NCBI GenBank assembly: GCA_050260355.1
Contig: JBLNBZ010000056.1
Location: 1 to 24,437 of the forward strand
Reading direction: 5' to 3'
DNA length: 24,437 nt
From: CADEFX01 sp050260355
GTDB taxonomy: Bacteria > Pseudomonadota > Alphaproteobacteria > Rhizobiales > Hyphomicrobiaceae
This document shows positions 22,907 to 24,437 of the stretch, piece by piece. A program made the position numbers and the translations under genes. The notes under the pieces are model-generated. The model saw nothing but the letters and a program-made list of their open reading frames with translations, did not search any database and was not told the DNA's origin. Position 1 is the stretch's first letter. Each line of letters starts with the position of its first letter.

Positions 22907-23971
22907 TCAGTCGGCGGACCCCGGCGAGGGTGCGGTCGGCGCTGCTGCTCCACGCTTGTCATCGGCGGGCGTCGCAGCTGCTGCCTCGCCGCGATGATCA
23001 TGGATCTTGAGCTTCTTGACGCGGCGCGGATCGGCGTCGAGCACCTCGAACTCGATGCCGGCGGCATGGCGCACCCGCTCGCCGCGGGCAGGCACGCGGC
23101 CGACCAGCGCAAACACGAGGCCGCCGAGCGTGTCGATATCGGCTTCCTCCTCCGGCTTGAGCAGGTTGACTCCGAGCCGCTGCTCCAGCTCCTGCACCGG
23201 CGTGCGCGCCTGTGCCACCAGCCCGAGCGTCGGATCATCGACGATGTTGTCGGCTTCCGCGACGTCGTGCTCGTCCTCGATGTCGCCGACGATCTGCTCG
23301 ACGAGATCCTCGATCGTGACGAGGCCATCGGTGCCGCCGTACTCGTCGACCACCAGCGCCATGTGAACGCGGGTCGACTGCATGCGGATCAGCAGATTCA
23401 TGGCCGGCATCGACGGCGGCACGAACAACACCGGACGGCGGATGCGCGCCGCCGAGATCGGACGCGTGAGATCGGCTCGGCCGAGGTCGATGTTCATCAG
23501 TGCGGCTGGGGCGTCCGATGGGGCCGCTGCGGCGCTCGTGTCGCGCACCGTCGCAGTTCCGGCGCCGCCCATCAGAAATCGCACCAGATCCTTGATGTGC
23601 ACCATGCCGCTCGGATCGTCGAGGGTCTCGCGGAACACCGGAATGCGCGAGATACCTGCATCCCTGAAAACGCGCAGCAGCTCCGCCAGCGGCGCCTCCT
23701 CGTCGAGGGCGATGATATCGGCGCGCGGCACCATCACGTCGTCGACGCGCAGCGCGCCGAAGTGCAGCAGCCGGAGGAACATGTCGCGCTCGGCCGTCGA
23801 GAATGCGGTGCCGTTGCGGTCGGCCTCCTTGAGCGCTTCCTCCAGCGTGTCGCGCAGGGTCTGTGGGCCGGCAAGGCCGAGCCTCGCGCGCAGACTCGCC
23901 AGCCAGCCGTGGCCATTGCCACGCGGTGTTTCGCTGCTTTCGGGCTTCGGACTGGGACTTTCAGTGGTCAT
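22907..23971 (-). CDS. tlyC: CBS-pair protein, CorC/TlyC (hemolysin C) family
   Basis: A 354-residue soluble member of the CorC/HlyC family, lacking the DUF21 membrane domain. The layout is a Pro/Ser-rich N-terminus (1-20), a helical segment with LEEALKEADRNGTAFSTAERDMFLRLLHFGALRVDDVMVPR in parts, a CBS pair (about 78-225, including DDPSGMVHIKDLVRFLM and VVDEYGGTDGLVTIEDLVEQIVGDIEDEHD), and the C-terminal CorC_HlyC domain (about 240-330). The family is linked to cobalt/magnesium efflux and, by old naming, hemolysis; no direct toxin role is implied. The ATG at 23971 lacks a strong ribosome-binding site but lies 51 bases after ybeY, the usual genomic partner. Confidence 0.92.
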   Translation of the reverse strand: MTTESPSPKPESSETPRGNGHGWLASLRARLGLAGPQTLRDTLEEALKEADRNGTAFSTAERDMFLRLLHFGALRVDDVMVPRADIIALDEEAPLAELLRVFRDAGISRIPVFRETLDDPSGMVHIKDLVRFLMGGAGTATVRDTSAAAAPSDAPAALMNIDLGRADLTRPISAARIRRPVLFVPPSMPAMNLLIRMQSTRVHMALVVDEYGGTDGLVTIEDLVEQIVGDIEDEHDVAEADNIVDDPTLGLVAQARTPVQELEQRLGVNLLKPEEEADIDTLGGLVFALVGRVPARGERVRHAAGIEFEVLDADPRRVKKLKIHDHRGEAAAATPADDKRGAAAPTAPSPGSAD

Positions 23972-24022
23972 TGGTCAAACAAGAAACGGCCTCGGGTTTT
24001 GGGCAAACGCGAACGATAAATT

Positions 24023-24437
24023 TCAGATCGCGTCTTCGCGATACGGATCGGCGACTCCGATCCGTCGCAGGATCGCGACCTCCAGCCGCTCCATCTCGGC
24101 GGCCTGCTCATCGCGCTCGTGGTCGTAGCCCAGCAGGTGTAGCAAGCCATGCACGACGAGGTGCTGGAGATGATGGGTCGGGCTGATCCCCGCGGCTGCG
24201 GATTCGGTAAGCACGGTTTGCGATGCGAGCACGACGTCGCCCAGGTGCCTCCGTTCCCCCCAGCTCACGGCAGGAGCCGGAAACGACAGAACATTGGTGG
24301 GCCGGTCCAGTCCGCGATAAGTGCGGTTGAGCACACGGACGCTGTCGTCGCAGGCGAGCGCGACGCACGCCGTGGCGGCCTCCAGGTCGAAGCCGGGGTG
24401 GCTCGCAACCGCCTCGCCGGCAGCCCGCACGGCGCCT
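24023..24437 (-). CDS. ybeY: Endoribonuclease YbeY (5' end outside the window)
   Basis: Zinc-dependent RNase of the UPF0054 family that acts in 16S rRNA 3' maturation and ribosome quality control. The visible part covers about 138 residues to the C-terminus and includes VRVLNRTYRGLDRPTNVLSFP and the zinc motif HGLLHLLGYDH with its three histidines. The frame stays open to the right edge, and alphaproteobacterial YbeY is normally somewhat longer, so the true start lies beyond 24437; the in-frame GTG at 24430 is probably internal. It is followed by the CorC/TlyC gene, as in many proteobacteria. Confidence 0.93.
   Translation of the reverse strand, partial: GAVRAAGEAVASHPGFDLEAATACVALACDDSVRVLNRTYRGLDRPTNVLSFPAPAVSWGERRHLGDVVLASQTVLTESAAAGISPTHHLQHLVVHGLLHLLGYDHERDEQAAEMERLEVAILRRIGVADPYREDAI

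Overview
The window is high-GC bacterial DNA, gene-dense on both strands. Gene content and order point to an alphaproteobacterium, most likely of the Hyphomicrobiales: argD-argF-hslO run together, ybeY is followed by corC/tlyC, there is an extensin-like wall protein, an FCD-type GntR regulator, and intergenic palindromes of the GTCATCC...GGATCCA type. No rRNA, tRNA, phage gene, IS element or CRISPR array was seen. The genus cannot be named from the sequence alone.

Left part (1-5 kb). About 650 bases of hairpin-rich intergenic DNA lead to a good sigma70-like promoter, which is followed at once by a terminator-like hairpin. Then come argD, argF and hslO (arginine biosynthesis plus the redox chaperone Hsp33). 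After a gap with a strong hairpin there are two minus-strand genes: a small secreted Pro-Gly repeat protein and a single-domain PilZ protein.

5-9 kb. A minus-strand, translationally coupled operon encodes a cobalt-type nitrile hydratase (alpha with a His-rich N-terminus, beta, and the small activator protein). Divergent to it is a GYD-domain protein, then minus-strand argE and apaG. Three arginine genes (argD, argF, argE) thus lie within 8 kb but in two transcription units.

9-15.4 kb. A putative catabolic locus is arranged around an FCD-family GntR regulator: a divergent TcuA-like FAD dehydrogenase on one side, and on the other a crotonase-family protein, a fold-III PLP enzyme (D-threonine aldolase/D-serine dehydratase type) and an M81 (MlrC-like) metallopeptidase. 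A perfect TTGTATACAA palindrome lies in the divergent intergenic region and is the likely operator.

15.4-18.3 kb. A lower-GC toxin-antitoxin pair (Doc/Fic toxin with a small basic partner) is followed by acetyl-CoA synthetase, whose short leader starts with a hairpin.

18.5-22.1 kb. The most interesting block is a four-gene plus-strand cassette: an SxtJ-family membrane protein, a 50-residue DUF5989/SxtK-like membrane microprotein, a NodU/CmcH/SxtI-type O-carbamoyltransferase with all its metal ligands, and a membrane-anchored SGNH-type protein. It looks like a self-contained membrane-associated carbamoylation system of unknown substrate.

22.1-24.4 kb. Minus-strand genes: extensin-like protein, CBS-pair CorC/TlyC protein, and YbeY (its 5' end is cut by the window edge).
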